64,000 bases of DNA from Pontibacter sp. HSC-14F20 (GCF_019599265.1 NZ_JAHZTC010000005.1:62001-126000); one strand, 5' to 3'. Shown: positions 37,550 through 46,201, counted from the first letter of the stretch. Made by a program: numbers and translations. Notes: generated by a model not told the origin, from the sequence alone.

Positions 37550-38416
37550 CTAAAATGCGCCCTTTATCTTATTGATAATTCCTGCCTTTCCGTCCATCTG
37601 CTCTACTTGTGCGTGCCCTCTTGGATCTGGTGGGCTGAGTTGCGGCTCACCACCTTGCGGCTCTGCCGGCACCAGCTTAAACTCACCTTTGCCATCCATG
37701 GAGGTTCCCTGAGACCATCTGCCCTCAGCAGGCGGCGCCCCGTTAATTGCTGTGCTCACAAAAGCATAGTTGAACTGCTGGTTTTCCTCAGCCTGCGGGA
37801 AGCTGTTTGGAATTGGATGAACACCTCCCAGACCGCCTAGTTCTTCCAGCACCGCCAGCCACTGGTTCTGGTGCATGGTGTCGCGGGCGATCAGGAAAGA
37901 CAGCATATCCTTCATGCCCGGATCATCGGTTGCCTCCCACAGCCTGGTGGCCAGCACGCGGCCAGTAGACTCTGCCATTACATTAGCATACATATCAGCT
38001 GCAATGTTACCGCTGCTCACGATCCAGGAGCCATTGAACGGGTTACCGTTACTGTCTACAGCCATAGCTCCCAGACCTGCCGAAAGTATATGTTGCGGGT
38101 TCATACCTCCCATAACGGCCCCAATCGCTTTATCTTTGGCCATTTCTTCCTTTAAAGACAAAGGGGCTCCTTCCAGGTTAAGTGCTACGGCTGTTGCCAG
38201 CATCTCAATGTGCGCAATTTCCTCTGTACCGGTTTCCAGCAACATGTCACGATACTTTGCAGGCCCCCTGCTATTCCAGCCCTGGAACAGGTACTGCATA
38301 CAAACGCGTATCTCCCCTTCGATGCCTCCAATAGCCTGTTGCAGCATTCTGGCGAAGGCGGGATTCGGCTTTTCTACTCTTACTCTGTACTGAAGTTTGT
38401 TATCATGATAAAACAT
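37550..38416 (-). CDS. Manganese catalase
   Basis: A 288-residue di-manganese catalase that disproportionates hydrogen peroxide. Metal ligands fit the family exactly: Glu35, Glu66, His69, Glu149 and His182 (in GEIRV, EEIAHIE, MAESTG, TMHQNQW). A C-terminal extension with GQ/PE-rich sequence (about 235-288) is common in Bacteroidota. It is a separate transcription unit. Neighbour UmuDC and the DUF4142 protein suggest a local stress-response grouping, but no shared operon is present. Confidence 0.93.
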   Translation of the reverse strand: MFYHDNKLQYRVRVEKPNPAFARMLQQAIGGIEGEIRVCMQYLFQGWNSRGPAKYRDMLLETGTEEIAHIEMLATAVALNLEGAPLSLKEEMAKDKAIGAVMGGMNPQHILSAGLGAMAVDSNGNPFNGSWIVSSGNIAADMYANVMAESTGRVLATRLWEATDDPGMKDMLSFLIARDTMHQNQWLAVLEELGGLGGVHPIPNSFPQAEENQQFNYAFVSTAINGAPPAEGRWSQGTSMDGKGEFKLVPAEPQGGEPQLSPPDPRGHAQVEQMDGKAGIINKIKGAF

Positions 38417-38660
38417 AGGACTATAAAACTTATAGGTAAAACATTTCAGAACTTACGGCATGTGACTCTGGTTGTTATCAAATAAGCACAAATACGCAGT
38501 GATAAAGTTCAAAAATATAGTTGAATTAAGGTATAGGTATAGTAAAATCCAATTGGTACCTTGTCAAGGTTGGCAACAAACAAACTACAACATTTAGCTG
38601 GCTAATAAAGTATAGGAAACAGCCCCGCCGCCTGCTATTTCACGACAGCAAAACGATTGA

Positions 38661-39452
38661 ATGGAACACGAAAACGATATTATAGTAAACAGTTGGGCTG
38701 AGGTACAGTCGGCTTTGTTTGACCATAGCTGGAACGAGAACATCAAGCGCTTTCGCTCCTCTCACGTTTACCGCGGCAGTTGGAGCAAGGAGTATGACCT
38801 GAGCACCAGCCTAACCCGACTCGGAAGCCACTATTACGAACTGGAGCCCCATATCCTGCGCAACTTCCGGAAATACGCACACAGCAATGCCGCGCCCGGT
38901 GACTCGGTATGGAACTGGCTGGCCGTGGCGCAGCACCATGGCCTGCCGACCCGTCTGCTGGACTGGACCTACTCCCCTTATGTAGCACTGCACTTTGCCA
39001 CTCAAAACCTGGCCAGCTACAACGAAGACGGAGCGATCTGGTGCGTGGATTACGTAAAAGCCAATGACTTCCTGCCGTTAAAACTTCAGACCGCTATCAA
39101 GGAAGAAGGCTCCAACGTATTTACGCCCGAGATCCTGCAGCCGGTCTGCTCGTCCCTCAAAGAACTTTCCTTGCTGCAGAACGAGGAATTTGTGGTGTTC
39201 CTGGAACCGCCATCGCTGGATGAGCGCATTGTGCACCAGTATGCCCTTTTTTCGCTTATGTCGAATGCGCAGGCCAATATGAGCCAATGGCTGGAGCAGC
39301 ACCCGGAACTGTATTTTAGAGTGATCATACCGGCCGGACTGAAGTGGGAGATCCGTGACAAGCTGGACCAGGCCAATATTACAGAGCGGGTGCTTTTTCC
39401 GGGTTTGCAGGGCCTGAGTCAATGGCTGAAGCGCCACTATACACACGAATAA
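38661..39452 (+). CDS. FRG-domain protein
   Basis: A 263-residue protein with an FRG domain. VYRGSWSKEYDLSTSLTRLG (about 35-54) gives the F/YRG motif, and WLAVAQHHGLPTRLLDWTYSPYVALHFA (about 86-113) is the conserved core. The C-terminal half resembles other FRG proteins (EFVVFLEPPSLDERIVHQYALFSL). FRG domains are of unknown biochemical function and occur in phage, defence and toxin contexts. There is no obvious antitoxin or defence gene beside it. No transposase or integrase is adjacent. Confidence 0.87.
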   Translation: MEHENDIIVNSWAEVQSALFDHSWNENIKRFRSSHVYRGSWSKEYDLSTSLTRLGSHYYELEPHILRNFRKYAHSNAAPGDSVWNWLAVAQHHGLPTRLLDWTYSPYVALHFATQNLASYNEDGAIWCVDYVKANDFLPLKLQTAIKEEGSNVFTPEILQPVCSSLKELSLLQNEEFVVFLEPPSLDERIVHQYALFSLMSNAQANMSQWLEQHPELYFRVIIPAGLKWEIRDKLDQANITERVLFPGLQGLSQWLKRHYTHE

Positions 39453-39543
39453 GTTTTTTACTAAAAAAGGGAGTCAGATGCTGTATTCTCACGAAATATC
39501 TATACTTTAATAGACTATTTACACCGAATACCTATACCTGGCC

Positions 39544-40659
39544 ATGAATTCCTTTTTACCCCGCACACATGAAGCGATCAAACGCTTTATGCTGAAGAAC
39601 TTACCACCCTACTACCTAAAAAAAAGCCTGAAACCCGCTACTGCCGTACTAGCGGCTGTCCTGCTGCTGGGCTCTGCTTCCTGCACCCAGGACAAAGAAG
39701 CGCATTCCGCTACACTGCCTGCCACTACAGAGAACTACGCACTGCCAGGGCAGTCAACGGACAGCACCAGCACTGCCTCTGCCGACACAGTAGCGGCACA
39801 GACACCAACTGCTGCACCAACGCTAACTCCTGCCACTGAAGCACGCACCGTCTACCCTGGACCCGAGCCGCTGCCTGGCGCCATCCTGCCTCACAAGCGC
39901 ATACTGGCCTATTATGGCAACCCGCTGTCCAAGCGCATGGGTATATTGGGCGAGTATCCGGTGGAGGAAATGTTAAACCGTCTGGATGAGGAAGTAGCCA
40001 ACTGGGCCAAAGCCGACTCGCTGACACCTGTGCAACCCGCCCTGCATGCCATTGTGGTAACAGCACAAGGCCACCCGGGCCGTGGCGACAAATACCGCCT
40101 GCGCATGACCGACAAAATGATCGAGGATGTGCTGGAGATGGCCAGACAACGCGACGCCATTGTGTTCCTGGACGTGCAGGTGGGCCGCAGCACCCTGCCC
40201 GAAGAACTTCCTCGCCTGACACAGTTCCTGAAGCTTCCGAACGTACACCTGGGTATAGACGCCGAGTTTGCGATGAAGGAGGGAGAAGTACCGGGCAAGA
40301 AAATAGGAAGCTTCGATGCCGAGGACATCAACTACGCCACCGGCCTGCTGGCTGACATTGCCAAGGAGCATAACCTGCCGCCTAAATTGCTGATCATTCA
40401 CCGTTTCACGCAGCGCATGATTCAGAACTCCCAGGACATTGAATTAAGACCGGAGGTACAGGTAGTCATGCACATGGATGGTTGGGGACCGCCGGCACTT
40501 AAAAGAGACACGTATCGTCGTTTTATTGCCAAAGAGCCGGTGCAGTTTACGGGTTTCAAAGTGTTTTACAAGAACGACACGCGCAACAACTCCCGCCTGA
40601 TGACACCCGAGGAGATTCTCAAGCTAGACCCGAAACCACTTTATATTCAGTACCAATAG
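39544..40659 (+). CDS. Hypothetical lipoprotein, possibly TIM-barrel-like
   Basis: A 371-residue envelope protein. A hydrophobic segment (about residues 33-45) ends in GSASC, a possible lipobox. A Thr/Ala/Ser/Pro-rich linker extends to about 105. The folded part begins HKRILAYYGNPLSKRMGILGEY and contains IVFLDVQVGRS, VHLGIDAEFAM and IIHRFTQRMI. These alternate strands and acidic residues suggest a (beta/alpha)8-type enzyme such as a hydrolase, but I cannot name a family. ATG 39589 (MLKNLPPYYL) is an alternative start. Confidence 0.65.
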   Translation: MNSFLPRTHEAIKRFMLKNLPPYYLKKSLKPATAVLAAVLLLGSASCTQDKEAHSATLPATTENYALPGQSTDSTSTASADTVAAQTPTAAPTLTPATEARTVYPGPEPLPGAILPHKRILAYYGNPLSKRMGILGEYPVEEMLNRLDEEVANWAKADSLTPVQPALHAIVVTAQGHPGRGDKYRLRMTDKMIEDVLEMARQRDAIVFLDVQVGRSTLPEELPRLTQFLKLPNVHLGIDAEFAMKEGEVPGKKIGSFDAEDINYATGLLADIAKEHNLPPKLLIIHRFTQRMIQNSQDIELRPEVQVVMHMDGWGPPALKRDTYRRFIAKEPVQFTGFKVFYKNDTRNNSRLMTPEEILKLDPKPLYIQYQ

Positions 40660-40667
40660 AACCAAAG

Positions 40668-40697
40668 AGAGCGTAGCTGCCTGCTACGCTCTTCTTA
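40668..40697 (+). terminator. Terminator after the hypothetical lipoprotein
   Basis: The stem AGAGCGTAGC/GCTACGCTCT (40668-40677 with 40683-40692) has a 5-nt loop and a T-rich tail. Confidence 0.75.
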
Positions 40698-40749
40698 TTT
40701 TGCGCTTCACCCAAAATATCAGCTCCATAAGATTTAGTCAAGTCTATGC

Positions 40750-40780
40750 TGTGCGCTGCCAAGATCCTTTCAGGTTGACA
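40750..40780 (-). repeat. Copy 2 of a dispersed CCTGAAAGGATC repeat
   Basis: The reverse complement reads TGTCAACCTGAAAGGATCTT and continues GGCAGCG. It aligns with 18669-18700 at most positions. Intergenic. Confidence 0.6.
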
Positions 40781-41086
40781 TTAAAATAGAATGAGGGCCC
40801 TTGGATCATGCGCTCCTCAGTAAAGCGGTAGTCTCGATTATGCAGCAGGTATGACCCAGATACTGATTAAAAAATTTCGCCATCCCGCCAAAAAGGCTTT
40901 CAGATTATCGAAAATATTGCCGAAATTATCAGCATACCGGCACGCAGGTAAGAAATCTGAAATTTTCGGGATCAGCAGTGAGTAAAAAGGCGCGGATTTT
41001 GCGTTACAGGTATAACATAATTCAAGCCAATGCACTTATAAAGCCAGAAGGGCTATAGGCGCCAGAAACCACAAAAGCAGGGAATC

Positions 41087-41983
41087 ATGACGCAGTTGTT
41101 CAAGCTCTCTAATCTGACTACATTTTTAGTTCGGTTCATCCAGATCATCATCGTGTTCCCGATGGCGGTCCTGATTAGTTTTTACCTACCCCCCATCAGC
41201 TTTATCGACTATGAGCTGAACTTCCTACTGTGCGTTATTCTGGCGGCAGTTATTTCCGTGATTGTAACCAGCATTAACAAAAAACTTATCCTGCTGGCTT
41301 TTGTGGGCATTATGGGGGCCATGTTCTTCAACAGCACCTTCGACGACTATACCGTAGAGAACCTCTACGCCGACTATAACGCCATGCTGGTGAACATGAC
41401 CAGCAATTCCAGCAAAGTATCTTATTTCAAGCCCGTAAAAGGCACTTATTTCCAGGAGCGCCGTGTCAAAAGTGCTATGCAGCCCACCCATCCGGCTGTG
41501 CGGTCCTTTGCCGTGGAGCACTCCACCCGCTTTTTTCATGACGAGTACTACCGCAAGTATGGCAAAATGGTGCGTTACTTTTCGCTCTTTAAGCATGTGC
41601 GCAACAGCTGGCGCTACGTAAACGATCCGCTCGGCCTCGACTACTACTCGCCACCTACTGAGAGCATCCAGCTGCTGGCCGGCGACTGCGACGATTATGC
41701 TATCCTGATGGCTTCTTCTATTATGGCCATTGGCGGTGAGGCCCGCATCGTGATTTCGCCCAACCACATGTATACCGAAGTAAAAATGGGCACTGTGGAG
41801 GATCTGGACAAGGTAAGTTATGCCGTGCGCTCGCTGTTTCCAGATGAGGTAACCGGCGGCAAGATCCACTTCCATGAAACCAACGGTGAGCTTTGGATCA
41901 ACTTCGACTATACGGCAGGTTATCCGGGCGGTCCTTTCCTGGAGCCGGAACTGTATAGCGTAATCAATTTTACCAACTCCTGA
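41087..41983 (+). CDS. Transglutaminase-like cysteine-protease-fold membrane protein
   Basis: A 298-residue protein with three N-terminal transmembrane helices (about 11-31, 43-60, 66-81) and an extracytoplasmic transglutaminase-like domain. The catalytic triad is visible as Cys in LAGDCDDYAILMASSIMAIGGEARIV, His in SPNHMYTEV and Asp in WINFDYTAGYPGG. Such domains can cleave or cross-link peptide bonds; the substrate is unknown. It is transcribed alone and ends at a hairpin. Confidence 0.85.
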   Translation: MTQLFKLSNLTTFLVRFIQIIIVFPMAVLISFYLPPISFIDYELNFLLCVILAAVISVIVTSINKKLILLAFVGIMGAMFFNSTFDDYTVENLYADYNAMLVNMTSNSSKVSYFKPVKGTYFQERRVKSAMQPTHPAVRSFAVEHSTRFFHDEYYRKYGKMVRYFSLFKHVRNSWRYVNDPLGLDYYSPPTESIQLLAGDCDDYAILMASSIMAIGGEARIVISPNHMYTEVKMGTVEDLDKVSYAVRSLFPDEVTGGKIHFHETNGELWINFDYTAGYPGGPFLEPELYSVINFTNS

Positions 41984-42039
41984 GGCCCGCTTATACCTGA
42001 CTGGTAGACTAAATTTTTGGATTTATCGTACAAATGCTG

Positions 42040-42065
42040 CAGCCGCTTGATTAGCGGCTGTTTAT
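42040..42065 (+). terminator. Terminator after the transglutaminase-like gene
   Basis: The 8-bp stem CAGCCGCT/AGCGGCTG (42040-42047 with 42053-42060) is followed by a T-rich stretch. Confidence 0.8.
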
Positions 42066-42108
42066 TTTCTATACTTACCATTTACAGCATAAACCGAACG
42101 AAAAATAT

Positions 42109-43275
42109 ATGCCCAAAATCCTGATCATAGATGACGAACGGGCCATTCGCAGCACCCTGAAAGAAATTCTGGAATTTGAAAACTATACCGTAGACGAAGC
42201 TGAAGACGGCCAGAAAGGCCTGCAGCAAATCGGCAAGTCGAAGTATGATGTGGTGCTTTGCGATATCAAAATGCCAGGTATGGATGGTATAGAAGTGCTG
42301 GAGAAAGCCATGGAAATGGCTCCTGACACTCCTTTCATCATGATATCGGCACACGGCACCATCGACACGGCCGTAGAGGCCACCAAAAAAGGCGCCTACG
42401 ACTTTCTGCAGAAACCACCGGATCTGAACCGCCTGCTCGTATCGGTGCGCAATGCGCTGGACAAGTCGAACCTGATGACCGAAACCAAGATCCTGAAGAA
42501 GAAAATATCGAAGACCTACGAAATGGTGGGCTCCTCAGAAGCACTGGGCCGCGTGAAGCAGGCGATCGAAAAGGTAGCCCCTACCGATGCCCGTGTACTG
42601 ATCACAGGTCCGAACGGATCGGGCAAGGAACTGGTGGCACGTGCCATTCACGAGCACAGCAACCGCGCCAATGGGCCATTGATTGAGGTAAACTGCGCCG
42701 CTATACCTAGCGAACTGATCGAGAGCGAATTGTTTGGCCACGAAAAGGGCTCATTTACTTCGGCTGTAAAGCAGCGCATCGGTAAATTTGAGCAGGCCAA
42801 CGGCGGCACCCTCTTCCTGGATGAGGTAGGTGACATGAGTTTGTCGGCACAGGCCAAGGTGCTGCGGGCACTGCAGGAGCACAAAATTACGCGCGTAGGC
42901 GGCGACAAAGACATACAGGTAGATGTGCGTGTGCTGGCCGCTACGAATAAAAATCTGCTGGAAGAAATCGAAGCCAGGACGTTCCGCGAAGACCTTTACC
43001 ACCGCCTGGGTGTAATCTTGGTGCATGTGCCGCCGCTGAACGAGCGCCGCGAGGATATACCTGACCTGGTGCAGAAGTTCCTGCAGGACATCGCCAACGA
43101 CTACGGCAACAAGCCCAAGAACATCACAGCAGATGCGCTGGAGTACTTGAAGCAACTCGACTGGCGTGGCAACGTGCGCGAACTGCGAAACGTGGTGGAG
43201 CGACTGGTGATCATGAGCGGTCAGGAAATAACACTCGAAGATGCCAAGGCCTATGCCCGACCGGCTGTGGCATAA
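42109..43275 (+). CDS. NtrC-type response regulator with atypical GSFTSA loop and no DNA-binding domain
   Basis: A 388-residue receiver plus AAA+ protein. The receiver carries phospho-acceptor Asp52 (CDIKMPG). The AAA+ domain has Walker A GPNGSGKE (167-174) and Walker B TLFLDEVGD (234-242). The sigma-54 contact loop, normally GAFTGA, reads GSFTSA (214-219). The protein stops at AKAYARPAVA without the usual C-terminal Fis helix-turn-helix. It may act on an unknown complex or activate sigma-54 without specific DNA binding. No histidine kinase gene is adjacent. Confidence 0.87.
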   Translation: MPKILIIDDERAIRSTLKEILEFENYTVDEAEDGQKGLQQIGKSKYDVVLCDIKMPGMDGIEVLEKAMEMAPDTPFIMISAHGTIDTAVEATKKGAYDFLQKPPDLNRLLVSVRNALDKSNLMTETKILKKKISKTYEMVGSSEALGRVKQAIEKVAPTDARVLITGPNGSGKELVARAIHEHSNRANGPLIEVNCAAIPSELIESELFGHEKGSFTSAVKQRIGKFEQANGGTLFLDEVGDMSLSAQAKVLRALQEHKITRVGGDKDIQVDVRVLAATNKNLLEEIEARTFREDLYHRLGVILVHVPPLNERREDIPDLVQKFLQDIANDYGNKPKNITADALEYLKQLDWRGNVRELRNVVERLVIMSGQEITLEDAKAYARPAVA

Positions 43276-43320
43276 TGATATTATACTGTTCTCTTTTATT
43301 TTACTGTTCTCACTAATGCA

Positions 43321-43355
43321 AAAGCGCCCCGGCCTGCTGACTGGGGCGCTTTTAT
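43321..43355. terminator. Bidirectional terminator
   Basis: The 11-bp stem AAAAGCGCCCC/GGGGCGCTTTT (43321-43331 with 43344-43354) lies between convergent genes, with runs of T or A on each side. Confidence 0.85.
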
Positions 43356-43374
43356 TATCTACCTGTTTTATACC

Positions 43375-44301
43375 TTAGGCAGCTGCTTTGCCCTGCTTCA
43401 GCATGCAGCACTGCTTATACTTGTTACCACTACCGCACGGGCAGGACTCGTTACGACCGAGGCGCTTGCCATAGGGGTTGAGCAGTTCCCGGAAGTTGAT
43501 GCGAAACCTCCTCTTGAGATTCTGCTGAAAGACCTTGGTCAATAATTCGTACAAACGCGGGTGCTTCTCAGCTAGTTGATCTGGTTTTTCGAAAAAATAC
43601 TCCGTTACCACCGCAAAGAACTCCGCCTCGCTGGTCGCACCGTAGTCGTTTATGTCTGACTTTCCTTTTTCGATCTGGCTGATCTTGCGGTACATGAGTT
43701 CTTTCCAGGGGCGCACCAGGTCATCGGGCAGGTAGGCTTTGGGTATACCGTCTATTTCGCCATCAGCCTGGTCAAGCATATGGGCAAACTCGTGTATACC
43801 TACGTTCTTACGGTCGGCCATATCGTTAAATCCCTGCTCCAGTGCCGGCTTGGACAAGGTGACGTAATGGTCGTTCTGGAAAGGATTTACGCGCCCCAGC
43901 ACCTCCGAAACCGCTTCATTATCTTCTTTCTTATACCTGTGAATGCTGCCCGGAAACACCAGCACCTCGCCCAGGTTGTGGTATTCCCAGTCTTTAAAAC
44001 CAAAAATCGGAATGATGGCGCTCGAGCCAACCAGCACTTTGGTCGTGTCGTCTACTTCGGTATCTATACCTGTGATGCGCTTTTCGGATACAAAAAGCAG
44101 GAGTTTCTGTTCAAAGCGCTCTTTTTCTTCATCGGTCTTTAAGGTATGATAAAACCCCACCCTGTCCAGCAGGATCTTGCGCCATTCAGCCGGAAAACCT
44201 TTTTTCAGAATTTGCTTCCGATAGCGTTCTCGGCGGGTAGCCCACCTGTAAAATAGCAGCAGCATACCTGCCACCAGTGCAATAAAAAATATGTAACCCA
44301 T
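43375..44301 (-). CDS. MtfA-like zinc peptidase with C-terminal SEC-C motif
   Basis: A 308-residue protein with an N-terminal membrane helix (about 3-18), an M90/MtfA-type peptidase domain with HEFAHMLDQADGE, and a C-terminal SEC-C zinc motif (NESCPCGSGNKYKQCCM). MtfA peptidases in Proteobacteria act on the Mlc sugar-uptake regulator; the target here is unknown. SEC-C tails are metal-binding modules. Fusion of these two parts is seen in Bacteroidota. A LuxE-type gene lies 34 bp upstream on the same strand, so the pair may be co-transcribed. Confidence 0.9.
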   Translation of the reverse strand: MGYIFFIALVAGMLLLFYRWATRRERYRKQILKKGFPAEWRKILLDRVGFYHTLKTDEEKERFEQKLLLFVSEKRITGIDTEVDDTTKVLVGSSAIIPIFGFKDWEYHNLGEVLVFPGSIHRYKKEDNEAVSEVLGRVNPFQNDHYVTLSKPALEQGFNDMADRKNVGIHEFAHMLDQADGEIDGIPKAYLPDDLVRPWKELMYRKISQIEKGKSDINDYGATSEAEFFAVVTEYFFEKPDQLAEKHPRLYELLTKVFQQNLKRRFRINFRELLNPYGKRLGRNESCPCGSGNKYKQCCMLKQGKAAA

Positions 44302-44335
44302 GGGCAGCTTAAACGGTGAATTGATGTTTTGGATA

Positions 44336-45331
44336 TTAAGCGATCAGCAGATTGCAACCCCGGATGTCCGAATTATCGAATCGACCCAGTACTTCGAATG
44401 TGCCGTCCGGCTTCAGACGCCCAATGTCTTTTGTCTCGATAAAAGCACAGGAGTCTACATTGGCCAGATCGATGATGTTGATACCGCCCGAGCGTATACC
44501 TGGCCGGAAATCAAAGGGATCGTTGAGGTCGCGCAGGAGCACACGCAAGGTATAGCCCGGATGAAAAAGGCCGTCGCCCAACGAGTAGGCCTGGGACAGG
44601 AGTTCCGTCATACCGTATTCTGAGTGTATTGCTTCCACCCCAAAGCCCTGCTTCAGGTAGGCGTGCAGTTCCTCCCGGATCATCTCCCGGCGACGCCCCT
44701 TCATACCGCCGGTTTCCATAATAGTCACGCCAATAAAATCCTCCTGCCCCTTCAGCTCGTCGGCCCAGTCGAGCAAGGCGTAGGAAACACCCATCAACAA
44801 CACTTTTTTTCCTCTGCGCCGGGCTCCTTTTACGGTTTGCAGCAACTGGTCATGATTTCGGAGGTAAAAGCCCTCCTCCTGCTGCCCGGATTGCTTCATA
44901 AAATAATCGACCATGGCCACCAGTGACGAGCCGCCCTGCTCCAAGTATGAGGGTAGCAGCGCCAGCACCACATAGTCGGTTATTGGGCCGTAGAACGATT
45001 CGAATATACGCTGGGTCGTGTGCAGGTACCAATCCAGACTGGCTACCTGGTGGCGGCTGCGTGTCATCTGGGTGGTGCCGCTGCTGTAAAAATTCACCTC
45101 AGGCTCAAACGAACCTGTCTTCACCTCGTGGGTTTTAAAAAACTCGATGGGCAGAAAAGGGATATCCTCCAGTTGGCTGATCTGCCCGGGGTCGCGGCCT
45201 AAGTGCTGCAAATAGTCACGGTATAGCCGGTTATGCTCGGCCTGGTAGCTGAATAATGCCAGGGCAGTTTCTTCAAAATCAAAGGGTTGATCAGCCAGTA
45301 ATAGCTGCAGATGTCGGGCTTTGAAATCCAT
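44336..45331 (-). CDS. LuxE-type acyl-protein synthetase
   Basis: A 331-residue protein of the acyl-protein synthetase family. The SSGTT nucleotide-binding-type motif (FYSSGTTQMTRSRHQ) and the later EYGMTELLSQAYS region and GTFEVLGRFDNSDIRGCNLLI match ANL-related LuxE proteins, which activate fatty acids as acyl-adenylates and transfer them to a partner protein. No luxCDAB genes are nearby, so this is not a bioluminescence locus. The acceptor is unknown. The peptidase MtfA-like gene follows 34 bp downstream. Confidence 0.85.
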   Translation of the reverse strand: MDFKARHLQLLLADQPFDFEETALALFSYQAEHNRLYRDYLQHLGRDPGQISQLEDIPFLPIEFFKTHEVKTGSFEPEVNFYSSGTTQMTRSRHQVASLDWYLHTTQRIFESFYGPITDYVVLALLPSYLEQGGSSLVAMVDYFMKQSGQQEEGFYLRNHDQLLQTVKGARRRGKKVLLMGVSYALLDWADELKGQEDFIGVTIMETGGMKGRRREMIREELHAYLKQGFGVEAIHSEYGMTELLSQAYSLGDGLFHPGYTLRVLLRDLNDPFDFRPGIRSGGINIIDLANVDSCAFIETKDIGRLKPDGTFEVLGRFDNSDIRGCNLLIA

Positions 45332-45405
45332 CCAAATTATTTATAACAATTCAAGTATCTCATCGTTTGATTTAGTAAATTTAGCTTCATTTTCTGAGAT
45401 CCCAC

Positions 45406-46020
45406 ATGAGATACATGCTAAAGTATGGTGCAGCCAGCCTCTTCTTGGCGCTAACCCTTAGCTCCTGCCGCAAAGAACCTGTCTATGATGCAGTGCCTGA
45501 GATTGAATTCAGGCGTGTGGAGCAGTACCATTTTGTGGACACTCCCTTTCCTCAGAGACCGGATATCACCTCTTTACGCGATTCGCTTGTATTGGTCATC
45601 GGCTTTAAGGACGGAGATGGTAACCTGGGTCTTTCCAGCAATCAGGATTCGCAGGATTTTCTGCCCCCTTTCAACGAAGGCTCAGAATTCGAGCAGAATT
45701 TTCATACAGTGATGTACATTAAGGTACAGGATCCAGACAATCCGGGCAGTTCCCGTTTCGAACCCTATCCTTTCCCGGTACCGGGTTTTCAGTTCTCCGG
45801 ACGTTTCCAGCGACTTTCTGTTGATGATCGCCCCGAACCGCTGGAAGGTGAGATCAAGTATAGCATCAACGAGATCAATGCATCAGAATTTCCTTTGCTG
45901 CAACCGGGCACCGTCATCAAATTTGACATCTATATATACGACCGGACAACTCCCGTACCCAATCGCAGTAACGTCGTGACGACAGATGAAATAACTTTGT
46001 TCCAGTCTACAGGAGGCTAG
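45406..46020 (+). CDS. Hypothetical lipoprotein
   Basis: A 204-residue predicted lipoprotein with lipobox LSSC (Cys21). The mature part is beta-rich and contains FKDGDGNLGLSSNQDSQDF, an Asp/Gly-rich loop typical of calcium-binding or Ig-like surface proteins in Bacteroidota. No named domain is recognised. Monocistronic, with a strong terminator after it. Confidence 0.75.
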   Translation: MRYMLKYGAASLFLALTLSSCRKEPVYDAVPEIEFRRVEQYHFVDTPFPQRPDITSLRDSLVLVIGFKDGDGNLGLSSNQDSQDFLPPFNEGSEFEQNFHTVMYIKVQDPDNPGSSRFEPYPFPVPGFQFSGRFQRLSVDDRPEPLEGEIKYSINEINASEFPLLQPGTVIKFDIYIYDRTTPVPNRSNVVTTDEITLFQSTGG

Positions 46021-46036
46021 CGAACAGCAGGTATAG

Positions 46037-46081
46037 AAAACGTCAGGCCCTGTATCTTTTGGTGCAGGGCCTGACGTTTTT
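46037..46081 (+). terminator. Terminator after the hypothetical lipoprotein
   Basis: A 16-bp perfect stem (46037-46052 with 46065-46080; arm AAAACGTCAGGCCCTG) with a 12-nt loop. A/T runs flank both sides. Confidence 0.85.
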
Positions 46082-46152
46082 ATAGGGTGCAGGATGAAAG
46101 GAATCAGCGCTGTTTCTATACCTAATTGTAAGAACGGAAGCAGGTATAAAAC

Positions 46153-46201
46153 GACGAGTTGCTATACCTGTTTTGCATCAGCACAGGTATAGCAACTCGT
46201 C
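46153..46201. terminator. 18-bp hairpin with the TATACCT motif in its stem
   Basis: Arms 46153-46170 and 46184-46201 are perfect reverse complements (arm GACGAGTTGCTATACCTG) with a 13-nt loop. It sits between convergent genes, downstream of another terminator. The stem contains the window-wide heptamer. Confidence 0.75.

Larger units (their letters stand above)
40660..41086. other. 427 bp intergenic region
   Basis: It holds a terminator (40668-40697), an inverted copy of the CCTGAAAGGATC dispersed repeat (40750-40780), and AT-rich sequence upstream of the transglutaminase-like gene. A weak minus-strand frame of 65 codons at 40838-41035 is not convincing as a gene. Confidence 0.55.

Noticed and set aside
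40838..41035. 65-codon minus-strand frame upstream of the transglutaminase-like gene
   Set aside because: No homology, no clear ribosome-binding site and no promoter; hydrophobic character alone is not enough.
44336..45331. Bioluminescence (lux) locus suggested by the LuxE-like gene
   Set aside because: No luxA, luxB, luxC or luxD genes nearby; LuxE-like proteins are widespread in non-luminous bacteria.
46153..46201. CRISPR repeat or IS terminal inverted repeat
   Set aside because: It is a single hairpin between convergent genes with a short loop, no spacer series and no transposase.
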